Assembly: GCF_008364825.1 (NCBI RefSeq)
Contig: NZ_VTTO01000001.1
Coordinates: 688,837 to 752,836 of the forward strand
Direction of reading: 5' to 3'
Length of the DNA stretch: 64,000 bases
DNA from: Azospirillum sp. B21
GTDB taxonomy: Bacteria; Pseudomonadota; Alphaproteobacteria; Azospirillales; Azospirillaceae
Under the pieces are notes generated by a model that was not told the origin of the DNA, searched no databases, and saw only the letters and a list, made by a program, of their open reading frames with translations. Positions 7,726 through 15,757 of the stretch are shown here, one piece after another (position 1 is the stretch's first letter; every line of letters begins with the position of its first letter). The translations under genes were made by a program, and so were the position numbers.

Positions 7726-8712
7726 ATGATCGTGGTCACCGGCGGGGCCGGCTTCATCGGGTCCAACCTTGTCGCGGCATTGGCTGCGCGCGGCATCACC
7801 GACGTGGCGGTCGTCGACCGCTTCCGCGACGGCGAGAAGTGGCAGAACCTGGCCAAGCGCGAGGTCGCGACCCTGGTACCGCCTGAGCAGACGCTCGCCT
7901 TCCTCGACCAGCATGCGGCCGAAATCGACACCGTCTTCCATCTCGGCGCCGTCTCCGCCACCACCGAGCGGGACGTCGACAAGATCGTCGCCAACAACGT
8001 CGCGCTGACGCTGGACCTGTGGCGCTGGTGTTCGTGGCGCGGCTGTCGGCTGATCTACGCCTCCTCCGCCGCGACCTATGGCGACGGCTCCGCCGGCTTC
8101 GACGATGACGGGTCCTGCGACGGACTGGCGCGGCTGCGGCCGCTGAACGCCTATGGCTGGTCCAAGCATCTGGTCGACCGCCGCATCGCCCGCGCCGTCG
8201 CCACCGGCGATCTGGTGCCGCCGCAATGGGCCGGGCTGAAGTTCTTCAACGTCTACGGCCCCAACGAGGCCCACAAAGGCGACATGATGAGCGTGGTCGC
8301 CAAACTGCATCCGCAGCTGACGGCCGGCAATCCGGCGCGCCTGTTCAAATCGCACAAGGACGGCTTCGAAGACGGCGGCCAGCTGCGCGACTTCATCCAT
8401 GTCGACGATTGCGTCGCGGTGATGCTGTGGCTGTACGACCATCCCGAGGTCAGCGGTCTGTTCAACGTCGGCACCGGCAAGGCGCGCAGCTTCAAGGATC
8501 TGGCGCTGGCGACCTTCGCCGCCTTGGGGCTGCCCCCCCGGATTGAGTACTTCGACATGCCCGAGCATCTGCGCGGCAAATACCAATATTTCACGCAGGC
8601 GACGACGGATCGCCTGCGCGCCGCCGGGTTCGACCAGCCCTTCACCGAGCTGGAAGAGGGTGTCCGGCGCTATGTGCAGGATTTCCTGTCGCAGCCCGAC
8701 CCGTATCGCTGA
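7726..8712 (+). CDS. hldD: ADP-L-glycero-D-manno-heptose 6-epimerase
   Basis: A 328-residue short-chain-type epimerase that makes the heptose donor for the lipopolysaccharide inner core. The N-terminal Rossmann motif VTGGAGFIGSN binds NADP, and the catalytic YxxxK is YGWSK (about 145-149). KFFNVYGPNE and the RDFIHVDD segment are typical of HldD (RfaD). ATG 7726 places the Rossmann fold at residue 1. It is followed closely by lgt, eleven bases on, so the two envelope genes are probably co-transcribed. Confidence 0.93.
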   Translation: MIVVTGGAGFIGSNLVAALAARGITDVAVVDRFRDGEKWQNLAKREVATLVPPEQTLAFLDQHAAEIDTVFHLGAVSATTERDVDKIVANNVALTLDLWRWCSWRGCRLIYASSAATYGDGSAGFDDDGSCDGLARLRPLNAYGWSKHLVDRRIARAVATGDLVPPQWAGLKFFNVYGPNEAHKGDMMSVVAKLHPQLTAGNPARLFKSHKDGFEDGGQLRDFIHVDDCVAVMLWLYDHPEVSGLFNVGTGKARSFKDLALATFAALGLPPRIEYFDMPEHLRGKYQYFTQATTDRLRAAGFDQPFTELEEGVRRYVQDFLSQPDPYR

Positions 8713-8723
8713 CCGGAGCCCCC

Positions 8724-9545
8724 ATGTTCGCCGCCCTGCCCGTCGTCGCCTTCCCCACCATCGATCCGGTCGCCTTCGCCGTCGGCCCGGTCGTCGTCCG
8801 CTGGTACGCGCTGGCCTATCTGGCCGGCTTCGTGCTGGGCTGGCGCTATTGCCTGGGACTGGCGCGGCTCGATCCCGACCGGCGGCCGAAGCCGGAGGAG
8901 TTCGACGACTTCCTGACCTGGGCGGTGATCGGCACCATCCTGGGCGGGCGGCTGGGCTATGTGCTGTTCTACAACCTGCCCTATTATCTGGAAAACCCGC
9001 TGGACGCGCTGCAGGTGTGGCACGGCGGCATGTCCTTCCATGGCGGCATGGTCGGCGTGCTGATGGCCATCGGGCTGTTCTGCTGGCGCCGCGGCATCTC
9101 GCCCTTCGTCTTCGGCGACATCATCGCAGCCTGCACCCCGATCGGGCTGTTCTTCGGCCGCATTGCCAACTTCATCAATGGCGAGCTGTATGGCCGGGCG
9201 GCGCCCGACTTCGCCTATGCCATGGTGTTCCCGCGCGATCCGCTCCAGGTGCCGCGCCACCCCAGCCAGCTTTACGAGGCGGCGCTGGAGGGGCTGGTGC
9301 TGTTCGTGCTGCTGGCGATCGCCATCCGCAGCCCGGCGCTGCGCCACCGGCCGGGCACGGTCGGCGGGCTGTTTCTGATCGGCTACGGCCTGTCGCGCAT
9401 CATCGTGGAGTTCTTCCGCGAGCCCGATCCGCAGCTGGGCTTCCTGTTCGCCGGCGCCACGATGGGACAGCTGCTGTCGCTGCCGATGGTCGCGGTCGGC
9501 CTGTGGCTGGTCCTGCGCGGCCGGCGCCACGCCATCCCGGCCTGA
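8724..9545 (+). CDS. lgt: Prolipoprotein diacylglyceryl transferase
   Basis: A 273-residue polytopic inner-membrane enzyme that transfers diacylglycerol from phosphatidylglycerol to the lipobox Cys of prolipoproteins. The Lgt signature GRIANFINGELYGR is present, as are the HGGMSFHGG loop and RHPSQLYEA. Seven or so hydrophobic segments span the protein and the length is standard. It starts eleven bases after hldD and ends four bases before the methyltransferase gene. Confidence 0.96.
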   Translation: MFAALPVVAFPTIDPVAFAVGPVVVRWYALAYLAGFVLGWRYCLGLARLDPDRRPKPEEFDDFLTWAVIGTILGGRLGYVLFYNLPYYLENPLDALQVWHGGMSFHGGMVGVLMAIGLFCWRRGISPFVFGDIIAACTPIGLFFGRIANFINGELYGRAAPDFAYAMVFPRDPLQVPRHPSQLYEAALEGLVLFVLLAIAIRSPALRHRPGTVGGLFLIGYGLSRIIVEFFREPDPQLGFLFAGATMGQLLSLPMVAVGLWLVLRGRRHAIPA

Positions 9546-9549
9546 CGCC

Positions 9550-10701
9550 ATGGCGGACGAAAGCACCGGGGCCGAGAACACAGGGGCCGAGACGCTGGCC
9601 CATCTGCTGGCTCGCCGCATCCTGATGGACGGCCCGATCAGCGTCGGCGCCTTCATGGCGGAAGCGCTGGGTCACCCGCGGCTCGGCTATTACATCCGCC
9701 AGGACCCGCTCGGCAGCGGCGGCGACTTCACCACCGCGCCGGAAATCAGCCAGATGTTCGGCGAACTGGTCGGCCTGTGGTGCGTCGACAGCTGGGCGCG
9801 GCTGGGCGGCCCCGGCCCCTTCCATCTGGTGGAGCTCGGCCCCGGCCGCGGCACGCTGATGGCGGACATGTTGCGGGCCGCGGCCGTGCTGCCGTTGTTC
9901 CGCGACAACGCCATCGTCCATCTGGTCGAGACCAGCCCGGCCCTGCGCGAACGCCAGCGCCGGACATTGCAGCCCATCCTGGGCGACGCCATTCACTGGC
10001 ACGACCGGTTGGAGGATGTGCCGGACGGCCCGACCATCCTGATCGCCAACGAGTTCTTCGACGCCCTGCCGATCCGTCAGGTGCAGAAGACCAGCCATGG
10101 CTGGTTCGAGCGGCTGGTCGATGTCGAGCCCGACAGCACCGGGGACGATCCACGCTTCCGCTTCGTGCTGGAGGCCTTCGGCAGTTCCGGCAGCCGGCTG
10201 GTGCCCGATGCGCTCCGCGATGCGCCCGACGGCAGCGTGGTGGAGGTCTCTCCCGCCTCGCAGGCGGTGGCGCGGCTGATCGGCGCCCGGCTGGCCGCCG
10301 CCCCTGGCGCGGCGCTGGCGATCGACTATGGCTATGCCCAGGGTCCGGCCGTGGGCGATACGCTGCAGGCGTTGCGCCGCCACGCCTTCGCCCCGGTGCT
10401 GGAGGCGCCGGGCGAGGCCGACCTGACCGCACATGTCGATTTCGCCGGCATCGCCGCCGCCGCGCGGGAAGGGGGAGCCCAATCCTTCGGCCCGGTCGAG
10501 CAGGGGGAATGGCTGACCCGGCTGGGCATCCACCAACGGGCATCCTCCCTGATGGCCAAGGCTACCCCGGCCCAGGCCAAGGATATCCAAAGTGCGATGG
10601 ACCGCTTGATCGATCCTGCGCAAATGGGCAGGCTGTTCAAGCTGGTCGCGCTGGCCACGCCCGGAGCCTTCGCCGACGCCTCCCCGCCGGCAGGCTTCTG
10701 A
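9550..10701 (+). CDS. SAM-dependent methyltransferase, MidA/NDUFAF7 (DUF185) family
   Basis: A 383-residue protein of the family whose eukaryotic member NDUFAF7 methylates an arginine of respiratory complex I. It shows the conserved GYYIRQDPLGSGGDFTTAPEISQMFGE opening (about 38-65), the SAM motif VELGPGRGTLMADML (about 96-110) and IANEFFDALPIRQ (about 163-175). Bacterial members often sit beside lgt and pgeF, exactly as here. Its bacterial substrate is not established. Confidence 0.9.
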   Translation: MADESTGAENTGAETLAHLLARRILMDGPISVGAFMAEALGHPRLGYYIRQDPLGSGGDFTTAPEISQMFGELVGLWCVDSWARLGGPGPFHLVELGPGRGTLMADMLRAAAVLPLFRDNAIVHLVETSPALRERQRRTLQPILGDAIHWHDRLEDVPDGPTILIANEFFDALPIRQVQKTSHGWFERLVDVEPDSTGDDPRFRFVLEAFGSSGSRLVPDALRDAPDGSVVEVSPASQAVARLIGARLAAAPGAALAIDYGYAQGPAVGDTLQALRRHAFAPVLEAPGEADLTAHVDFAGIAAAAREGGAQSFGPVEQGEWLTRLGIHQRASSLMAKATPAQAKDIQSAMDRLIDPAQMGRLFKLVALATPGAFADASPPAGF

Positions 10702-10834
10702 CGGCCAAACGCAGACAACCGGTTAGAGACAAGAGCACCGGAACCGCCATCGGGACAAACCGGGCGGACCGTGCATCGCGGCCCCCTGCCCTGTTGGGCA
10801 AGCGGGAGCCACAGAACAGGGAAGGACGGCGTTC

Positions 10835-11602
10835 GTGATCACACTCGGCGCGCTGAACGACATTACCCATATCCGCCACGCCTTTTTCACCCGCACCGGC
10901 GGGGTGTCCACCGGGTTGTACGCCTCGCTGAATTGCGGGCTGGGGTCCAACGACTCAACCGCGGCGGTGCACGAGAACCGCGCCCGCGCCGCGGCACGCA
11001 TGGAGGTGACGCCCGATAACCTCGTAACCTGCCATCAGGTCCACAGCCCGACCTGCGTTGTGGTGGAGGAGCCGTGGACGCCGGAGACGGCGCCCAAGGC
11101 CGACGCCATGGCGACCCGGCAGCCGGGCATCGCTCTGGGCATTCTCACCGCCGACTGCGCGCCCGTGCTGTTCGCCGACAGCAAGGCCCGCGTGATCGGT
11201 GCGGCCCATGCCGGCTGGAAGGGCGCCCGGGCCGGGGTGATCGAGGCGACCGTCGCCCGCATGGTGGAGCTGGGCGCCAAGCCGAACCGGATCGTTGCCT
11301 GCATCGGCCCCTGCATCGCTCAACGCTCCTACGAGGTGGGGCCGGAATTCCCCGCCCCGTTCGAGGAGGAGGACCCGCGTAACCGCGACTATTTCGCCCC
11401 CGCCCGCAAGCCGGGCCATTTCCTGTTCGATCTGGCCGCCTACGTCACCCGGCGGCTGGGCGACTCGGGCGTCACCGTGATCCAGCGCTGCCCCAACGAT
11501 ACGGTGGCGGAGGAGGACCGCTTTTTCAGCTACCGCCGCTCCTGCCTTCGGGGCGAGCCGGATTACGGCCGCGGCCTTTCGGCCATCGTCCTACAGAACT
11601 GA
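10835..11602 (+). CDS. pgeF: Peptidoglycan editing factor PgeF (laccase-domain protein)
   Basis: A 255-residue protein of the YfiH/PgeF family, which removes mis-incorporated residues from peptidoglycan precursors and also shows purine nucleoside phosphorolysis in some members. The metal/active-site residues are visible: His in CHQVHSP, Cys in TADCAPVLFAD and His in AAHAGWKGA. The start is GTG 10835, with GGAAGG about nine bases upstream. A 133-base gap separates it from the methyltransferase gene. Confidence 0.92.
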   Translation: MITLGALNDITHIRHAFFTRTGGVSTGLYASLNCGLGSNDSTAAVHENRARAAARMEVTPDNLVTCHQVHSPTCVVVEEPWTPETAPKADAMATRQPGIALGILTADCAPVLFADSKARVIGAAHAGWKGARAGVIEATVARMVELGAKPNRIVACIGPCIAQRSYEVGPEFPAPFEEEDPRNRDYFAPARKPGHFLFDLAAYVTRRLGDSGVTVIQRCPNDTVAEEDRFFSYRRSCLRGEPDYGRGLSAIVLQN

Positions 11603-11636
11603 ACCGGCCCGAACGGGCGGCGGTCGCGCAACGGTC

Positions 11637-11659
11637 ATGCCGCCCGCGCAGGGCGGCAT
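11637..11659 (+). terminator. Hairpin after pgeF
   Basis: ATGCCGCCC at 11637-11645 and GGGCGGCAT at 11651-11659 form a perfect 9-bp stem about 35 bases after the pgeF stop. There is no U-run, so it is either a weak terminator or an RNA-stability hairpin. Confidence 0.5.
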
Positions 11660-11803
11660 TCCCCAATGGGGAAAGACCCCACCGTCATCGAACGTTTACA
11701 TGGGCACGCCCCTTTGTTATGGTCCGCCCCGTTTTCAAGGGGCGACGGCGCGCAAGCGGCGAACGTGCCTTGAGCCGTATCCCTGCAAAGAGAGCCGACC
11801 CCG

Positions 11804-12739
<936 letters not shown>

Positions 12740-12757
12740 CGAGCGGCAGCTTCACGG

Positions 12758-12792
12758 AAAAGGCCCTTTCCCGATGGGAGAGGGCCTTTTTT
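12758..12792 (+). terminator. Rho-independent terminator of prs
   Basis: AAAAGGCCCTTTCCC pairs with GGGAGAGGGCCTTTT, one mismatch in a 15-bp stem, and ends in TTTTTT. It starts about 20 bases after the prs stop. Confidence 0.92.
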
Positions 12793-12810
12793 GTTGCGCG
12801 CATTTTGCCC

Positions 12811-13011
12811 TCAGCCCTCCCCCGCCAGCCCATGGAAATCGTTCGCCGTCACCTGCCCGCCGGTCGCGGCGGCGATGCGGGCCATCACCGCCGGACGGGG
12901 AACCCGGCGGCCATGGCGGTAACGGTTGACCGTGGCCTGACTCGTCCCGATCAGGGCGGCGAAGGCCTCTTCCTTGGTTGCGGTCCGGGTGAGCCAGTCA
13001 TCGAGCGTCAT
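12811..13011 (-). CDS. Small Cro/CI-type HTH regulator
   Basis: A 66-residue protein that is essentially one helix-turn-helix: IGTSQATVNRYRHGRRVP is a typical recognition-helix region. Small Cro-like proteins of this size repress divergent promoters. It is transcribed away from the S24-type regulator at 13105 and shares a 93-base control region with it, so the two probably regulate each other. The gene ends soon after the prs terminator on the opposite strand. Confidence 0.75.
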   Translation of the reverse strand: MTLDDWLTRTATKEEAFAALIGTSQATVNRYRHGRRVPRPAVMARIAAATGGQVTANDFHGLAGEG

Positions 13012-13068
13012 ACCGCAATGGTTTAGACCAAGCCGGGTTCTACGCGCAACTGGATTTATTCCGCAGCG

Positions 13069-13081
13069 TTGGACTTTCCAA
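13069..13081. promoter_or_regulatory. Candidate operator between the divergent HTH genes
   Basis: TTGGA-CTT-TCCAA is a perfect 5-3-5 inverted repeat 23 bases before ATG 13105, within the shared control region. It is a candidate binding site for either HTH protein. The assignment is inferred from symmetry and position only. Confidence 0.4.
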
Positions 13082-13104
13082 AGCCGTTTTGGTATGAACA
13101 GTCC

Positions 13105-13764
13105 ATGACCACCATGCGCGAACTGCGGCAGGCCGCCGGGCTGAGCCAGGAGAAGCTGGCCGAACTGGCCGGCACCTCCCAGCCCCAGATCAACAAGCTG
13201 GAGACCGGCCAGCGGAAGATGACCGTCGATTGGGCGGTCAAGCTCGCCCAGCCGCTGGGCGTGGAGCCCGCGGTGCTGCTCGGCCTCGATCTGCCGGCCG
13301 TCCCGGCGGCGGCACGCCCGGCGCGGCCTGCGATGCCGCCGCTGCTGCGAACGCCGCCGGCCGGGATGCAACAGGCCCAGGCGGCATCCATGCCGGTCCG
13401 GGCGGCGGCGCGCGGCGGGGTGGACCAGGAGATGTTCCTGGAGGATGGTCCGATCGACTGGATCGCCCGTCCCGACTATCTGAAGAACGCCCGCGACCCC
13501 TACGCCATGTATGTCGTCGGCGAATCGATGATGCCACGGTTTCGGCCGGCACAGCTGCTGCACGTCAACCCGCACAAGCCGCCGGCGCCGGGGGCCGGGG
13601 TGGTGGTGGTCAAACGCAACAAGGCGGTGCTGGTGAAGGAGTTCGTGCGCCGCGGCCCCGAGGCGGTGGTGCTGCGCGAATATCAGCCGGCCGACCGCGA
13701 GTTCACCGTTCCGCTGGAGGACCTCGACACCCTGCACACCGTCGTGGGGCTGCAGGAGCCCTGA
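13105..13764 (+). CDS. HTH repressor with S24 (LexA-like) peptidase domain
   Basis: A 219-residue CI-like regulator. Residues 4-60 form an HTH_3 domain (GLSQEKLAELAGTSQPQINKLETG), followed by a Pro/Ala linker and an S24 domain from about 107. The catalytic dyad is in place: Ser141 in GESMM and Lys178 in VLVKEF, 37 residues apart as in LexA. The expected cleavage dipeptide near residue 105 reads R-G-G rather than Ala-Gly or Cys-Gly, so self-cleavage is uncertain. No phage genes surround it, so it looks like a chromosomal stress or metabolite regulator. Confidence 0.85.
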   Translation: MTTMRELRQAAGLSQEKLAELAGTSQPQINKLETGQRKMTVDWAVKLAQPLGVEPAVLLGLDLPAVPAAARPARPAMPPLLRTPPAGMQQAQAASMPVRAAARGGVDQEMFLEDGPIDWIARPDYLKNARDPYAMYVVGESMMPRFRPAQLLHVNPHKPPAPGAGVVVVKRNKAVLVKEFVRRGPEAVVLREYQPADREFTVPLEDLDTLHTVVGLQEP

Positions 13765-13768
13765 GGCT

Positions 13769-13789
13769 ATACCGATCCGGTATCGGTAT
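13769..13789. promoter_or_regulatory. Perfect 8-5-8 inverted repeat after the S24 regulator
   Basis: ATACCGAT at 13769-13776 and ATCGGTAT at 13782-13789 flank CCGGT. There is no T-run, so it resembles an operator more than a terminator. A second palindrome follows 12 bases later, and both precede the small gene at 13883. Confidence 0.45.
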
Positions 13790-13801
13790 TCAATGGCTCT
13801 T

Positions 13802-13820
13802 ATAATCCAATATGGATTAT
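13802..13820. promoter_or_regulatory. Perfect 8-3-8 AT-rich palindrome upstream of the 13883 gene
   Basis: ATAATCCA-ATA-TGGATTAT is a near-ideal dimer-protein binding site in otherwise GC-rich DNA, 62 bases before the start of the small gene. TATAAT-like bases overlap its left arm, so binding could block a promoter. Confidence 0.5.
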
Positions 13821-13882
13821 TCCTTCGCTGCACGGACCGCCGGACATGCCCGGTGCGCCGCCCCAGCCAAGGAGAAACGGCC

Positions 13883-14194
13883 ATGCCCCAGCTTTATCCC
13901 CGCTTCCATCCCGGCCCGTCCGCCGGGCGGCTCGACGGCTTCAGCGAGCGCGGCGCCCACGAGCTGGCCCGCCGCATTCGGGCCGCCTGGGCGAAGATCG
14001 GCTGGGACGTGGAGGTGCGCGTGGAACGCATTGCCAGCGAAGAACTGGGCGACGGGCGCAGCATCGCCCATTTCACCGTCCGCAGCGACCTGATCAACGG
14101 CCTGCCGCAACGTCGTCTGGAGCGGCGCCCGAAACAGCGCATCGAGCGGCACCAGGACGAGGCGGCGGCCCGACCGCAGAAGCGGGCCGCCTGA
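13883..14194 (+). CDS. Small basic hypothetical protein
   Basis: A 103-residue protein starting MPQLYPRFHPGPSAGRL. The middle (GAHELARRIRAAWAKIGWDVEVRVERI) looks like an amphipathic helix followed by a beta strand, and the tail is rich in Arg/Lys/Gln. I do not recognise a family. AAGGAG stands nine bases before ATG 13883, which decides the start against the open frame upstream. Two palindromes in its 5' region suggest regulation by a dimeric repressor, possibly the S24 protein upstream. Confidence 0.7.
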   Translation: MPQLYPRFHPGPSAGRLDGFSERGAHELARRIRAAWAKIGWDVEVRVERIASEELGDGRSIAHFTVRSDLINGLPQRRLERRPKQRIERHQDEAAARPQKRAA

Positions 14195-14201
14195 CGCCGC
14201 T

Positions 14202-14591
14202 TCACTTCAGCCGCTCGTCCAGCTCCACCTGATAGCCGACTGCGAGGCGGTTGGTCTCGTTGGCCATTCCCACCACCGCAATCAGTTCGCCGAACTGCGC
14301 GTCGGTCATGCCCAGCCGGCGCGCCGCCGCCTCGTGCGAGCGGATGCAGTACTGGCAGTTGTTGGTCACGCTGACCGCGACGAAGATCATTTCCTTCACC
14401 AGCGGATCCAGCGCACCGGGGGCCATCACCTCCTTCAGGCTGTCCCAGGTCCGCGCCAGCGTCGGCGGGTGATGGGCGATCATCTTCCAGAAATTGTTCA
14501 CGTCCGGGACGTTGCGCGTCGCCTTGATGTCGTCGTAGACGGCGCGCACCTCCGGTGCGGCATCGGCCTGTTCGATGGGGGGAAGCGGCAT
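14202..14591 (-). CDS. Carboxymuconolactone decarboxylase/AhpD-like protein
   Basis: A 129-residue alkylhydroperoxidase-fold protein. CQYCIRSHEAAARRLG contains the CxxCxxxH redox motif of AhpD-like proteins, preceded by the KEMIFVAVSVTNN helix. Such proteins act as small thiol peroxidases or disulfide relays, but the substrate cannot be told from sequence. I chose the ATG at 14589-14591 (MPLPPIEQAD); the longer open frame upstream has no family similarity. The gene is single and convergent with the 13883 gene. Confidence 0.85.
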   Translation of the reverse strand: MPLPPIEQADAAPEVRAVYDDIKATRNVPDVNNFWKMIAHHPPTLARTWDSLKEVMAPGALDPLVKEMIFVAVSVTNNCQYCIRSHEAAARRLGMTDAQFGELIAVVGMANETNRLAVGYQVELDERLK

Positions 14592-14889
14592 GGCGGACGG
14601 GCTCCTGCACGGGGTTATGACCCGTCGATATGGCCGGACATCGCGCCACAAGGCAACCGCCGGTCTATACCCCGCCGTCCGGTTCATGCCCATCGGCCGC
14701 GTTGACCATGGATCGTCCCGCTGGTAGTAAAGACAACGAACAAGATCGCGCAAACGTTCGGTCCGCCGATCGGCCGCCGACGGTACCAAGCCAAGAAGCC
14801 GACAAGACACGAAGCTCATTCGTGCAACGTTCCCATGCGGCCCGGTTCCGGCACACGCCCGGTCAGGCCCGACTGCCGGGAGGAACAGC
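14592..14889. other. Intergenic region, no gene seen
   Basis: This is the shared upstream region of the divergent AhpD-like and TorD-like genes. A less GC-rich patch around 14720-14760 probably holds a promoter. I find no FNR-type TTGAT-N4-ATCAA site and no strong hairpin. Confidence 0.5.
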
Positions 14890-15654
14890 GTGGAGAACAT
14901 GGTTCTCGAAACGGCCGAGCGTCTTGGAGCGGCCAACTCCCCTGCCATCCCTCCGGAAGACGCGGGCCTCCGCGACTCGGCCGAGGCCCTGCGCCGCCTC
15001 GCTCATTTCCATGCGGAGGAGCCGACGCCTGCTCTGTTGACGGCACTGCGCCAGAGCCCGGTTGGCCGCGGTTCGCTGACGCTGGACCGCGACGACGCCC
15101 TGCAGGCCGCCGCCCTGGTGGACGAGGTGGTGAGCGATCTGCCCGAACGGATCACCCGCCGCTGTCTCGCCCCTCTGGCCGCCGATTTCACCGCCATCCA
15201 TCACGGCGAGGATCTGCGCACCTGCCCGATGGAGGGGCCGTGGATGGACGAGCGGGTCCGGGCCGAGGCCGCCGCCTCGCTCCAGCGCTGGCGAACCGGG
15301 CTGGAGACGGAACTTCGCCGTCCGCCGTTCGACCGGCTGCCCGACGACCATGTCGCGGTGGAACTGGCGTTGCTGGCCATCCTGCTCGACCGCGGCCGGG
15401 TTGCCGACGCGGTTCGGTTTCTCGACCGCCATCCGTTGCGTTGGGTGCCGAATTTCTGCAGCCGGGTCGCCACCCGCTGCCGGGAACCCTTCTTCGCCGG
15501 CATCGCCATCCTGACCAACGCCCATCTCGACCATCTGCGCGACCGGCTGGGCGCCATCTGCAACATGCCGCGTTCCGGCGAGGACGAGGCCGAAATCCGC
15601 CGTCGCCGCTGGGCCGAGGGGCGGTTCCCGCGCGCCTGCACCTGCGAATCGTAA
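14890..15654 (+). CDS. TorD/DmsD-family molecular chaperone-like protein
   Basis: A 254-residue all-helical protein resembling TorD-type chaperones, which bind twin-arginine signals and insert molybdenum cofactor into periplasmic reductases. The best evidence is the C-terminal half: LPDDHVAVELALLAIL, then the HPLRWVPNFCSRVATRCREPFFAGIAILTNAHL stretch, matching the family D-H-(x)n-E-L/M and FYxxLAxLTxxFL pattern. The start is probably GTG 14890, with AGGA five bases upstream; ATG 14899 is an alternative. No molybdoenzyme gene is in the window, so its client is unknown. Confidence 0.7.
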   Translation: MENMVLETAERLGAANSPAIPPEDAGLRDSAEALRRLAHFHAEEPTPALLTALRQSPVGRGSLTLDRDDALQAAALVDEVVSDLPERITRRCLAPLAADFTAIHHGEDLRTCPMEGPWMDERVRAEAAASLQRWRTGLETELRRPPFDRLPDDHVAVELALLAILLDRGRVADAVRFLDRHPLRWVPNFCSRVATRCREPFFAGIAILTNAHLDHLRDRLGAICNMPRSGEDEAEIRRRRWAEGRFPRACTCES

Positions 15655-15757
15655 GTCCGGACCGGCCGGAAGTCGGAATTGCCCCGGCTTCAGTGCATCG
15701 TCCAAGGTGATAGGGGAGGCGTCCTCGTGGCCGTCCCGCTCCTTTTCCCAACATTGG

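Noticed and set aside
12811..13764. Prophage remnant around the CI/Cro-like pair
   Set aside because: No integrase, structural or replication genes are nearby; flanking genes are chromosomal.
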